Shown here piece by piece: positions 49,342 to 59,000 of a stretch of 64,000 nucleotides of DNA. The notes beneath the pieces were generated by a model that had not been told where the DNA came from, searched no databases, and saw only the letters and a program-made list of their open reading frames with translations. Both the position numbers and the translations under genes were made by a program. The stretch is from the NCBI GenBank assembly GCA_042095835.1, contig JBELML010000013.1, positions 17,241 through 81,240 on the forward strand, written 5' to 3'. The first letter of the stretch is position 1, and the number at the start of each line of letters is the position of its first letter. Source of the stretch: DATFKA01 sp042095835. Lineage in GTDB: Bacteria; Bacteroidota; Bacteroidia; Chitinophagales; Saprospiraceae.

Positions 49342-51798
49342 TTACACTAAGTAGTTTCCAATTTTGATAATCTCTGCAAAGACGCCTGCTGCCGTAACTT
49401 CTGCACCAGCTCCTGGGCCACGTACGACGAGCGGGCGCTCTTGGTATCTCTGGGTCGTAAACACAATCATATTGTCACTACCCGATAGGCTATAGAAAGG
49501 ATGACTGGTATCCAATGCTTGTAGCCCTATAGTCGCTCGCTCAGGGACGAGTGTCGCACACATACGCAAAACCTTTCCTTCTGCTTGTGCCTTTTGGACC
49601 AACTTTTCAAAGTGATTGTCCTCTTGCTCTAAAGCCTCAAAGAAAGCCTCAATAGTATCAGCTGCTTGACACGATGCTGGAAGCGGATTTTCAATTTCAA
49701 CGCCATCTGCTTCTAAAGGAATACCTGCTTCTCTAGCTAGAATAATCAGTTTGCGGCGTACATCCATCCCGCTTAAATCTATTCTTGGGTCGGGTTCGGT
49801 ATAGCCTCTTTCTTTAGCTTCTGTAACGATCTCACTGAATTTCATCCCTGGCTGAAAAGTATTAAAGATGAAAGATAAAGAGCCGGATAAGACCGCCTCA
49901 ATCTTTAAGATCTTGTCTCCACTTGTAATCAGATCATTTAGGGTGCTGATTACAGGTAGACCAGCTCCTACATTGGTCTCATAAGCAAACTGGACACCTC
50001 GCTTACGAGCGATATTCTTCAGTCGCTGATATTTCAAATAAGCAGACGAAGTAGCAATCTTGTTTGGTGTAGAAATGGAAATGCTGGAATCTAAAATCGA
50101 TTCGTAGAAGTTGGTTATCTCGTCGTTGGCGGTATTGTCTACAAAGATGGCGTTAGAAAAGTTCATCTCCTTCATCCGATCTGTGAAGTCATGAAAACTC
50201 ATCTTTTCTTCAGAGTCGCTGAGTAGCGATTTCCAATTGTCCAAGTCCACACCTTCATCATCGAAAAACATCTTCTTACTATTGGCTATGGCAATGACCT
50301 TTATCTCCAGGGCGTGCTCTTGCTTAAGGAATTCGTTTTGCTTCTTGATTTGCTCTAATAAGGTACCTCCGATCAATCCTACGCCGATCATAAATAAATG
50401 CAGCGCTGTTGTGTCAGAAAGAAAGAAAGCCTCGTGTAGGGCATTCAGTGCCTTGGTTTCGTCGCCTTTATTAATGACTACTGAAATATTCAATTCAGAT
50501 GAGCCTTGTGCAATGGCGATAATATTGATACCATTTTTACCAAGTGCCTGAAATAAGCGTCCTGCTACACCAGGTTGGTAGCGCATCCGCTCTCCAATTG
50601 CTGCCACTACAGAAAGGTTGTTTTCTACCTTAATCGGTTCGACCATGTGTAGCTGCATCTCGTACTCAAACTCCTTTTCTATGACTTCCTTTGCTAAGTC
50701 AGCCTTGATCGGTTGTATTGCAAAACTGATCGAGTGCTCAGAAGAGCCTTGAGTGATCAAGATGATATTGATATCGGCATTGGCCAATGCGCTGAATAGT
50801 CTTGCTGCGATTCCTGGCACTCCGAACAGTCCACTCCCTTGTAAGGTGAGTAAGGATATTTCATGAATCGAAGAAATCCCTTTGACTGCTTTGCCATTGG
50901 ATTCTTTTTGATCAGAAATGAGGGTACCGACAAAATCTGGATTAAATGTGTTTTTGATGTATAAAGGAATCCGTTTTGCTAAGGCAGGCTGTAGGGTAGG
51001 AGGGTAGATGACCTTCGCCCCGAAATGAGACATCTCCATGGCCTCTGCATAGGTCATTCTTGGTATGGTGAAGGCCTTGGCTACTCTTCTAGGATCACAG
51101 GTCAATACGCCATCTACGTCAGTCCAAATCTCTATCACTTCGGCATCTAGACCAGCTGCTAATAGAGCGGCTGTATAATCTGAGCCTCCACGTCCTAAGG
51201 TAGTGGTTAAACCACCTTTTGAAGAGGCAATAAATCCTGTAACTATCTGTATTTCAGGGTTTTGTATGTAGTGTTCTTTGATTTTTTGATAAGTTACTTC
51301 AAAGTCGACCTTAGCAGAGCCAAAATTACTATCCGTTTTGACTACATTCCTTGCATCCAGGTAGCTGGTCTTGATACCAATCTGCTGAAAGTAGTGGGTG
51401 ATAATAAAAGCCGAACTGCGTTCCCCGAAGCTAAGTACATAATCCATCGTTCGGTCAGAAGCTTCTCGCACCAGAAAAATACCATAGAGTAAATTCTTAA
51501 GGACTTCCAAGTTGTTTTCCATTTCAGGAAGTACCTGACTGAGAATAGGCTCATCAAGTAGCTCATGGATGGCGTCCAAGTGGCGCTGCTCGAATACGTC
51601 GAATGTACTTTGATAAGAGACATCGCCGGCTGCTGCCTTTGTACTCATATCAATGAGTGCATCGGTCACACCACCAAAGGCTGAGAAGACGACTGTGAAG
51701 CGCTCCCCTTTCGAATAATACTGTTTTAGGATTTTACCGATTTGCTGGATGCGTTCTGGCTTAGCTACCGAGGAACCACCAAATTTCAAAACCTTCAT
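49342..51798 (-). CDS. thrA: Bifunctional aspartokinase/homoserine dehydrogenase
   Basis: 818 residues. The aspartokinase part (1 to about 300) starts 'MKVLKFGGSSVAKPERI' and contains 'TLGRGGSDYTAALLAAGL'; two ACT domains follow (about 310-450, 'ISLLTLQGSGLFGVPGIAARL', 'GINIIAIAQGSSELNISVVI'), which usually mediate threonine feedback inhibition. The homoserine dehydrogenase part (about 465-818) begins 'LFMIGVGLIGGTLLEQI' and has 'YETNVGAGLPVISTLNDLI' and 'RGYTEPDPRIDLSGMDVRRK'. Same architecture as E. coli ThrA. First gene of thrABC; an inverted repeat at 51866-51944 lies in its upstream region. Confidence 0.97.
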   Translation of the reverse strand: MKVLKFGGSSVAKPERIQQIGKILKQYYSKGERFTVVFSAFGGVTDALIDMSTKAAAGDVSYQSTFDVFEQRHLDAIHELLDEPILSQVLPEMENNLEVLKNLLYGIFLVREASDRTMDYVLSFGERSSAFIITHYFQQIGIKTSYLDARNVVKTDSNFGSAKVDFEVTYQKIKEHYIQNPEIQIVTGFIASSKGGLTTTLGRGGSDYTAALLAAGLDAEVIEIWTDVDGVLTCDPRRVAKAFTIPRMTYAEAMEMSHFGAKVIYPPTLQPALAKRIPLYIKNTFNPDFVGTLISDQKESNGKAVKGISSIHEISLLTLQGSGLFGVPGIAARLFSALANADINIILITQGSSEHSISFAIQPIKADLAKEVIEKEFEYEMQLHMVEPIKVENNLSVVAAIGERMRYQPGVAGRLFQALGKNGINIIAIAQGSSELNISVVINKGDETKALNALHEAFFLSDTTALHLFMIGVGLIGGTLLEQIKKQNEFLKQEHALEIKVIAIANSKKMFFDDEGVDLDNWKSLLSDSEEKMSFHDFTDRMKEMNFSNAIFVDNTANDEITNFYESILDSSISISTPNKIATSSAYLKYQRLKNIARKRGVQFAYETNVGAGLPVISTLNDLITSGDKILKIEAVLSGSLSFIFNTFQPGMKFSEIVTEAKERGYTEPDPRIDLSGMDVRRKLIILAREAGIPLEADGVEIENPLPASCQAADTIEAFFEALEQEDNHFEKLVQKAQAEGKVLRMCATLVPERATIGLQALDTSHPFYSLSGSDNMIVFTTQRYQERPLVVRGPGAGAEVTAAGVFAEIIKIGNYLV

Positions 51799-51865
51799 AG
51801 GATTTCTAGTTTTTGTGTTTACGACTTCCGTCTAAAGAATTTCCAGGCGGAGTGTAAAATAAAAT

Positions 51866-51944
51866 AACTCTCTTGTGTCTATTTTTTCATCCTTAAACGA
51901 TTTACTTTTAAGTAAAAAATAAGATGAAAAAATGTACGAGAGTT
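51866..51944. repeat. Nested inverted repeat upstream of thrA
   Basis: Outer arms AACTCTC (51866-51872) and GAGAGTT (51938-51944), then ATTTTTTCATC (51881-51891) and GATGAAAAAAT (51923-51933), enclose a separate palindrome TTTACTTTTAAGTAAA (51901-51916). It lies between thrA and the divergent small frame at 51979. No Thr/Ile-rich leader peptide was found nearby. Confidence 0.6.
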
Positions 51945-51978
51945 GGTGTCTTTATAATTTGGGTGTGCTGGTTTAGGG

Positions 51979-52167
51979 ATGTTTTTTGAGAAAATTAAGA
52001 TCAGATTTGAAAAAAATCAACTCAAAAAATACTCGATTTTACAAAGAGTATTTCCGCTTATTGCTCAATTTGGTGCCGCAATAATAGGCATTTTTTCTGG
52101 GAGCATTGTGGAAAAGTTTTTGAAAGAATACTTGGAAAAATTAAAATTCCGCTGCTTGGGTTTTTAG
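51979..52167 (+). CDS. Possible small membrane protein (62 aa), doubtful
   Basis: 62 residues: a basic N-terminus, one hydrophobic segment (about 25-42, 'FPLIAQFGAAIIGIFSGSIV') and a basic tail. No family recognised. It is the only open frame in the 480-bp gap between thrA and the hybrid regulator gene; ordinary codons and a single-helix design are compatible with a real gene, but chance is not excluded. Confidence 0.3.
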   Translation: MFFEKIKIRFEKNQLKKYSILQRVFPLIAQFGAAIIGIFSGSIVEKFLKEYLEKLKFRCLGF

Positions 52168-52199
52168 CGGTTTTATGACTCCTAGGTCGAGGAAAGAAA

Positions 52200-52240
52200 A
52201 ATCGGCGCTTAAAATCAAAATTCCATTTTTAGCGCCGATT
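52200..52240 (-). terminator. Terminator of the hybrid regulator gene
   Basis: AATCGGCGCT (52200-52209) pairs with AGCGCCGATT (52231-52240) around an A/T-rich loop; on the minus strand the stem is followed by TTTCTTTCC. Confidence 0.8.
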
Positions 52241-52280
52241 CCTGTTGTTTTTTGTTTGAAAACTTGTTGGAAGTAGAAAT

Positions 52281-55130
52281 CTAATTTTTTAGCAGTTGAC
52301 TGGGCGAAATGCCAAAGCGTTCCACAAATTTTTTGGAAAAGTAAGAGGCACTATCTATTCCAACTTCATAGCGAACTTCAGAAACGGACAAGTAACGCTG
52401 CTCGATAATCAGCTGATGTGCTTTTTGCAGGCGTATCTCCAAAATCATCTCCACTGGACTTAAGCCAATTTGCTTTTTCAAAATTCTACTTAATTGCCTT
52501 TGGCTATAACCCGCTGCCTGCGCAAGATCAGTCACTTTGAATGCTACATCGTCGAGATTCTCCAAAATGATAGCCTCCACTTTTTGTAATAACTGCTGGT
52601 CAGCTGGAAGCTTATCGAGCTCAGGATCTTCTGTAAGTATACTTGCTTGCTGGCGCTCTATTTGGTTGCGGAGCAAATTATGTATTCTGGCGATGAGCTC
52701 AGGAGTAGAAAAGGGCTTGGTGATATAATCGCTGATACCTAATTGTAGCCCTTTCATTTTGTCCTGCTCTTCAATACGAGCGGTCAATAATACAAAGGGT
52801 ATGTTTTTCCATTGCTCGTTTTCTATCACCTTTTCCCGAAAGGTAAACCCATCCATATTCGGCATCATTACATCTGAGATAATGAGATCAATGGAATGTT
52901 TGTGGAGCATCTGTAGTCCCTGCTGTCCATCAAGAGCGCTATAGCAATAAAAATAGGTAGACAACATATCTTGTAAAAAGCGGTTCATCTCCACATTGTC
53001 TTCTACAATTAGAATTTTAGGTTTTTCTCCATTTAGAAGCAGCGGTTGATAATTCGCTTTCTGATAAGGGTTTTTTACCTCAAGTGCTTCTTCAGGAATG
53101 GGCATTTGTTCTATAGACCGCACTTTTTCTATTGGGAGACTTACTTTGAAGGTACTGCCCATTCCAGGCTTGCTAGTTACTTCGATGGTTCCATTGTGGA
53201 GCTGCGTTAACTCTTTGGCAAGGGCCAAACCAATACCTGTACCTCCATATAGTTGTTCGCCTTGTCCTTGAGCTTGATAGAATCGATCAAATAAATGCGG
53301 AACATCTTCCTCGGGTATGCCAATGCCGCCATCTATCACCTCTATAGACAGTAGTCCCGGCCCTTCGCTAGCTTTCATGACAATGGTATCACCAGCATGA
53401 GAAAATTTTAGCGCATTAGCCATTAAGTTGTTGAGCACCTTTTCCACTTTGGCTTGATCAAGCTTGGTCGCTAAGTCTTCCTCAATTTCGGATTCAAATA
53501 AGAGTTCTATATTTCTAAGATTGGCTAAAGATTCGTAGGCATAGAAAACCCGTTTGAGGAATGGGATAATCTGCACATTGGTTGTATAAAGCTCTAGTTT
53601 ACCGGATTCTAGTTTAGATAGATCCATGATCTCATTCACCAATTTCAAGAGTTGCTTGCTATTCTGATGAGCAAGTTCTAGGTCCTTATCTTTATCATTA
53701 CTGGCCAGTGCATTCTTGAGTGGCCCCAAGATCAGGGTGAGTGGTGTACGTAATTCATGAGATAGATTGGCGAAAAAACGGGATTTAGTTCGATCTAGTA
53801 GACGGAGCTGCTCCGATTCGAACTGCTCCTTCTCCAGGGCTAAATCAGCTGCTTTTTTCAATCGGTTCTGTCTATTGTAGAACCATTGAAAGAAAATGCC
53901 AAGGGCTGCTAACAGTCCAATGCTTATAATAAGGAGGCGGTTCGTTCTACTTTTTTGCTGAGATATCTCTAGTTCTTGCTGAGCGATTTCCGCACGAGCT
54001 TGCTCGTTTTCGAATTTTGCGTCGGCATCAACCAACTGTCTGTCGAGCTGTAACTGATGTATACTATCCCCAAGCTCGTAAGTTTCTTTCATATAGAAAT
54101 AGGCGGAGTCATTACGTCCGATTTGGTGGAAATAACTACTGAGCCTTTGGTATCCGTACTGTTGTTCTTGAAGAATTTCTCCTTGATTAGCGTAGGCAAT
54201 GGCTTGTTTGGCAAAATAATTCACCGAATCTAGTTGGTTGATTTCTAGATGACAATTAGCTAGATAGTTGTAGTTGCTAGCTATGGAACTTGGATCACGG
54301 TATGTTAGACTATGCTGTAGCCCTTTTCGAAAATAAGGAATCGCCTCATTGTACATTTGCTTGTCTGCATAATAGGTGCCTTTTGCGGTATACACATTGG
54401 TGAGCAACTCTTGGCGGTTTATTTTTTCACTTATTTCGATTACACGATCTATATAAGGTAATCGTTCATCTGGATCCTGGATAGATATACTTAGAGAATA
54501 TAAAGCATACGCTATGCTAGCGGAATCTTTGACGTCTTCTGATATCTCAAGAGCTAGACGAGCGTATTTCTCCGCCAGCACATAGTTGTCTTGGGCATAA
54601 TAAGATTGTGCGGTATTGTTGTATCCGGCAGTCATTCCAAGACTATCATTGAGTTCGATGGCCAATTGTAACGACCGTTGATTGATTTCTAATACTTTGG
54701 ATAATAAATACCTTCTTTGGTACACACCACTGACCAGCGCACAAGTAATCATTTCTTTCCTTTTTCGGTCGTGCTGTTTACATAGATCCATAGCTTTTAA
54801 CCCAACGCGCTCCGCATTTTCATTATCATCAGATAAAAAGTAAACGACCCCCAATTGGTAATGAGCAATGATGTTCATATCTACTTGCTTAGGGTAGTCT
54901 TCTAAAATAGAGATAGCTTCTTCTCCGTATTGAATCGCTTTTTGGGCATCATAAAAGCGGTATTGCGCACAGAGCCAAGAAAGGGTCTTCGCACGTGCGG
55001 TATCGGTTTGTTCGGTCTGCAGTACTTGTTCCATGCTGTCAAGCATCGGAGATTGACTGTAAACTTTATGAACAGTGGTAAGTAGGATGATGATGATCAA
55101 CCAGCAGGTGTGTAGAATAGTTTGTTTCAT
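52281..55130 (-). CDS. Hybrid two-component regulator: TPR sensor, histidine kinase, receiver, AraC-type DNA-binding domain
   Basis: 949 residues. Signal peptide (ends 'KVYSQ'), then about 350 residues of tetratricopeptide repeats in the periplasm, a coiled segment and a membrane helix (about 397-417). HisKA: 'FFANLSHELRTPLTLILGPL' (His about 460); HATPase: 'NLMANALKFSHAGDTI', 'DGGIGIPEEDV', 'GGTGIGLALAKEL'. Receiver domain about 697-815 with phospho-acceptor Asp in 'LIISDVMMPNMDGF'. The C-terminal 100 residues are an AraC/HTH_18 domain ('FKVTDLAQAAGYSQRQLSRILKKQIGLSPVEM' region). Unlike the polysaccharide HTCS of Bacteroides, the sensor is TPR-built instead of a propeller. Divergent from the small T9SS protein gene, its likely target. 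Confidence 0.95.
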   Translation of the reverse strand: MKQTILHTCWLIIIILLTTVHKVYSQSPMLDSMEQVLQTEQTDTARAKTLSWLCAQYRFYDAQKAIQYGEEAISILEDYPKQVDMNIIAHYQLGVVYFLSDDNENAERVGLKAMDLCKQHDRKRKEMITCALVSGVYQRRYLLSKVLEINQRSLQLAIELNDSLGMTAGYNNTAQSYYAQDNYVLAEKYARLALEISEDVKDSASIAYALYSLSISIQDPDERLPYIDRVIEISEKINRQELLTNVYTAKGTYYADKQMYNEAIPYFRKGLQHSLTYRDPSSIASNYNYLANCHLEINQLDSVNYFAKQAIAYANQGEILQEQQYGYQRLSSYFHQIGRNDSAYFYMKETYELGDSIHQLQLDRQLVDADAKFENEQARAEIAQQELEISQQKSRTNRLLIISIGLLAALGIFFQWFYNRQNRLKKAADLALEKEQFESEQLRLLDRTKSRFFANLSHELRTPLTLILGPLKNALASNDKDKDLELAHQNSKQLLKLVNEIMDLSKLESGKLELYTTNVQIIPFLKRVFYAYESLANLRNIELLFESEIEEDLATKLDQAKVEKVLNNLMANALKFSHAGDTIVMKASEGPGLLSIEVIDGGIGIPEEDVPHLFDRFYQAQGQGEQLYGGTGIGLALAKELTQLHNGTIEVTSKPGMGSTFKVSLPIEKVRSIEQMPIPEEALEVKNPYQKANYQPLLLNGEKPKILIVEDNVEMNRFLQDMLSTYFYCYSALDGQQGLQMLHKHSIDLIISDVMMPNMDGFTFREKVIENEQWKNIPFVLLTARIEEQDKMKGLQLGISDYITKPFSTPELIARIHNLLRNQIERQQASILTEDPELDKLPADQQLLQKVEAIILENLDDVAFKVTDLAQAAGYSQRQLSRILKKQIGLSPVEMILEIRLQKAHQLIIEQRYLSVSEVRYEVGIDSASYFSKKFVERFGISPSQLLKN

Positions 55131-55238
55131 GAAGGCAGATTATAGGTTGTGGCTTCTAATTTAGAACAAAAAATAAAATGTTGCACTACTAAAAGTGATG
55201 TAAAAAGATATCAAAGGCACTGTTTATCCTCCTTAAAT

Positions 55239-55292
55239 GAATTGGAATCTCTCAATTGTCCAATTCAAGCAACACAATGTCCAATTTGGACA
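55239..55292. promoter_or_regulatory. Putative AraC-type operator between the hybrid regulator and T9SS protein genes
   Basis: TGTCCAATT occurs at 55257-55265 and again at 55278-55286, exactly 21 bp apart (two helical turns), the spacing of AraC-type direct half-sites. The second is part of the palindrome TGTCCAATTTGGACA (55278-55292), and GAATTGG at 55239-55245 is an inverted copy of CCAATTC (55260-55266). The site is 109 bp upstream of the regulator start and about 108 bp upstream of the 55400 gene. Confidence 0.5.
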
Positions 55293-55399
55293 AGCACCTT
55301 CCCTACTCAAAATACAACTTTGTAGTATTCAATTAAATGGTGAACTGCTGTGCCCTTTATCTATAGATGATTGGCACACGGTACCTTAAATTTTTTATC

Positions 55400-55876
55400 A
55401 TGAAAACCATCATTAAATTATTGCTGCTTTGGTCGGTAGTTCCTTTATCGGGCCAAAGTCTCTCCAATCAGGTGTTTGCTAATGGAGGCCATTTTACCCA
55501 AATCGACCAAGTCGGGTCTTTTACCTGGACTATTGGGGACTTATTTACCACAACCTTCAAAAATGAAGGCACCCTCACACAGGGATTTCAACAAGGATAT
55601 AACATTGTGATTACGGATATACAGATCTTAGAAAAAGAGCCCATCCAATTCACGATTTATCCCAATCCAACGATTGATCGCTTTTTCGTGGAGCCATCAG
55701 CGTGGAACGTCAAAACCCAGGCTCGACTTTACAATCTCATGGGGCAGCCACTCCAACAGTTGAGCATCAACGGCAAGACAGAAGTTGACCTGTCGATCTA
55801 CCCTTCGGGAATATATCTCCTGGAAATAAAAAATCCTGAAGGTTTGTCCTCGCTTTATAAAATTCAAAAACAGTAA
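55400..55876 (+). CDS. Small secreted protein with T9SS type A sorting domain
   Basis: 158 residues from the ATG at 55400, which gives the signal peptide MKTIIKLLLLWSVVPLSG; a start at 55367 would bury it. The mature part has a short 'GGHFTQIDQVGSFTWTIGDL' N-terminal region, commonly found in Bacteroidota surface proteins with only a short cargo, and the T9SS domain 'FTIYPNPTIDRFFVEP' ... 'GIYLLEIKNPEGLSSLYKIQ'. It is likely a component of the next gene's surface system: the 1378-residue repeat protein follows on the same strand after 153 bp. Confidence 0.8.
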   Translation: MKTIIKLLLLWSVVPLSGQSLSNQVFANGGHFTQIDQVGSFTWTIGDLFTTTFKNEGTLTQGFQQGYNIVITDIQILEKEPIQFTIYPNPTIDRFFVEPSAWNVKTQARLYNLMGQPLQQLSINGKTEVDLSIYPSGIYLLEIKNPEGLSSLYKIQKQ

Positions 55877-56029
55877 AATTCACCATCATGAAATGAGCAT
55901 GATCTTATTTAATCATAAAATCACCTAACGGTGATGATTAAAAAAGATTATGCGAAAGCGAAGCGGTTGCAGAGGTTTAAAATTTCTGCAAAAACTTAGC
56001 TTTCAAGCATTTGCATAAATTTTAAACTA

Positions 56030-59000
56030 ATGAAAAACCTATTATTACTGTGTAGCATCCTTTTGCTACACCAACTAAGTTATGCCCAAAGCAATCCTGG
56101 CTTCAATTATCAAGCTGTAGCCAGAGATGCCAATGGTCAAGTGATGAAAAACCAGCAATTGGATTTACGTTTTTCAATCATCCTTGATAATTCGGGAGTC
56201 GGCAATGGCGCCATTATTTACAGAGAAAAGCACCTACCTACTACGAATGAATACGGTTTATTTTCTACCATCGTTGGCCAGGGAGATTCTCTTTTTGGAG
56301 ACTTTCAAAAAATAGATTGGGAACAAAGTAATCTATTCTTGCAAGTTGATATTGACCTGGACTTGGACCAGCAATATACATTTATGGGTAAAACGAAGAT
56401 CTTACCCGTACCACTAGCACTACACGCGCTAAGCGTAGAAAATGTAGATGATGCCGATGCTGACCCTAAAAATGAAATTCAAGTGATAGGATTTGATGCA
56501 GCTACAGGGGTTTTACAACTATCGAATGGTGGTGGACAGGTGGACCTGAGTAGTTTAAAATCTAATGGTACTGGTACCGATGATCAAACCATCACTTTAA
56601 ACGGCTCCATTTTGAGTATTGAAGATGGAAATAGCGTCGACTTTTCGGCTTTTCTCAGTAGTGATCCGGATCAAGACCCTCAGAATGAGATTCAACAACT
56701 TACTTTTGATACCACTACTTTTCTGCTTAGCCTAAGTAATGGTGGCCAAGTTGATTTATCTACGCTGAAAACAAGTGGCGGCCAAGGCGTACTTCAAAAT
56801 CTAAGTCTAAATGGAAGTAATCTGGCTATTACGGGCGGGAACACTATTGATTTGAGTGGCTTACCAGATGCAGTAGATGATGCGGATGCTGATCCACAGA
56901 ACGAAATCCAGGCGCTCAGTCTAGATACCGCCACGAATATCTTGAGCCTGAGCAATGGCGGACAAATTGATCTTGCAAAATACACGACAGATAATACGGC
57001 TGATGCGGATGCCGATCCACAGAATGAGCTACAGGCGATTAGTTTTGATACCACGACCAACATTTTGACCTTAAGTAACGGTGGTCAAGTTGACTTAACT
57101 ACATTGAAAGCAAGCGGCGGTCAAGGTATCCTTCAAAACTTAAATCTAAATGGAAGTAATCTGGCTATTACGGGCGGGAACACTATTGATTTGAGTGGCT
57201 TACCAGATGCAGTAGATGATGCGGATGCTGATCCACAGAACGAAATCCAGGCGCTCAGTCTAGATACCGCCACGAATATCTTGAGCCTGAGCAATGGCGG
57301 ACAAATTGATCTTGCAAAATACACGACAGATAATACGGCTGATGCGGATGCCGATCCACAGAATGAGCTACAGGCGATTAGTTTTGATACCACGACCAAC
57401 ATTTTGACCTTAAGTAACGGTGGTCAAGTTGACTTAACTACATTGAAAGCAAGCGGCGGTCAAGGTATCCTTCAAAACTTAAATCTAAATGGAAGTAATC
57501 TGGCTATTACGGGCGGGAACACTATTGATTTGAGTGGCTTACCAGATGCAGTAGATGATGCGGATGCTGATCCACAGAACGAAATCCAGGCGCTCAGTCT
57601 AGATACCGCCACGAATATCTTGAGCCTGAGCAATGGCGGACAAATTGATCTTGCAAAATACACGACAGATAATACGGCTGATGCGGATGCCGATCCACAG
57701 AATGAGCTACAGGTGATTAGTTTTGATACCACGACCAACATTTTGACCTTAAGTAATGGTGGCCAAGTTGATTTGACGACCTTGAAAACAAGTGGCGGTC
57801 AAGGTATCCTTCAAAATCTAAGTTTAAATGGTACGGACCTAAGTATTTCAGGAGGCAATACGATTGATCTTTCTATCTTAGGGAGTGGCAGCTCTCCCTG
57901 GAATTTAATTGGAGATACTGTCAGCTACACGAATGGACCAACTGAGGTAGGCGAATTATTTATTAAAAATGGGGACTCTGTTTTTTACCTTTTTGAGGAC
58001 TTTTTGTTTTTTGATTTTGATAAAAATACGTTTGGAGATGGACTTTATCTAGGAAATAATGGATTTGAGTATAGTCCAATGGGGGAGAATTATGTTAAGC
58101 TTACTGAAGATAGCCTTTACCTACAAAATTCGGATTTAAGAGCGAGTAATACATTTAGTGCAACGAATATTAGTCTGGTTGATCCACTTAAAAAAACAGA
58201 CCTAGATATCGATGGTCTAAAATTTGAATTTAATCCAGCTAGTGGCAATAATGCTTATTACGGCCACGATAGCTTAAGTTTTGCGGCTAATCTTACGACG
58301 CTTTTGCCCGCATTTTCGGATATGAATGCTTATCAACTCAACTTTTACACTTTTGCGGGTCGATCATTGCACGAAGCGGGCTATTCCCAGTATAGTTTCG
58401 CACAGGATACCTTAGATATTACGGCTTTCGGTTTAGTGAATAGAGGGCTTTCTGCCAATACACCTTATGAGCGGTTTCGTCTGGAAGCCAATAACTTCAC
58501 GATGTATAATGATCAACGTTTTAAAAGTTACGAGTTTATTAATCCTAATGGAGCTAGCTCGACTCAATTTAATATGTATCCTGGTACAGGACTACCCGCT
58601 TATTTTCAAGTACAAGCAGATCCTTTAGACGGTTTGAATCCACAAGTAAGTCTGAATTATGCGGGCTCCATAGCTGCTCAATTGACTACAGAGATAGGTG
58701 GATACGGTAGACTAAACCTCTTTGATCCAAATGGATTTGGACTAGCCGAAGTGTCTGCCTTGAATGGTATTTACTATCAAGATAGTTTAGGTTATGGATT
58801 CTCAATGGGACCAACTGGCATTAATAAGCGACAGGAGTTTCAAATTTATAATGGAGATGCCTTGGTAGTTGATACTGTAGGGAACATCAAGTGGAAGTGG
58901 ACACCTACTCAGCTGATTGGTTTACGTGCTGATAATGGTTTAATGGCCTTGAGCGTGGGGACATTTACCAATACGAATGAGAGTTATATTGGTCTTTTCA

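Noticed and set aside
51799..51978. Classical thr attenuation leader peptide
   Set aside because: No short frame with a run of Thr/Ile codons was found upstream of thrA on the minus strand.
56794..57741. Three identical 89-codon reverse-strand frames at 339-bp spacing
   Set aside because: Mirror image of the tandem repeat in the giant secreted protein gene; no independent start context and full overlap with a convincing gene.
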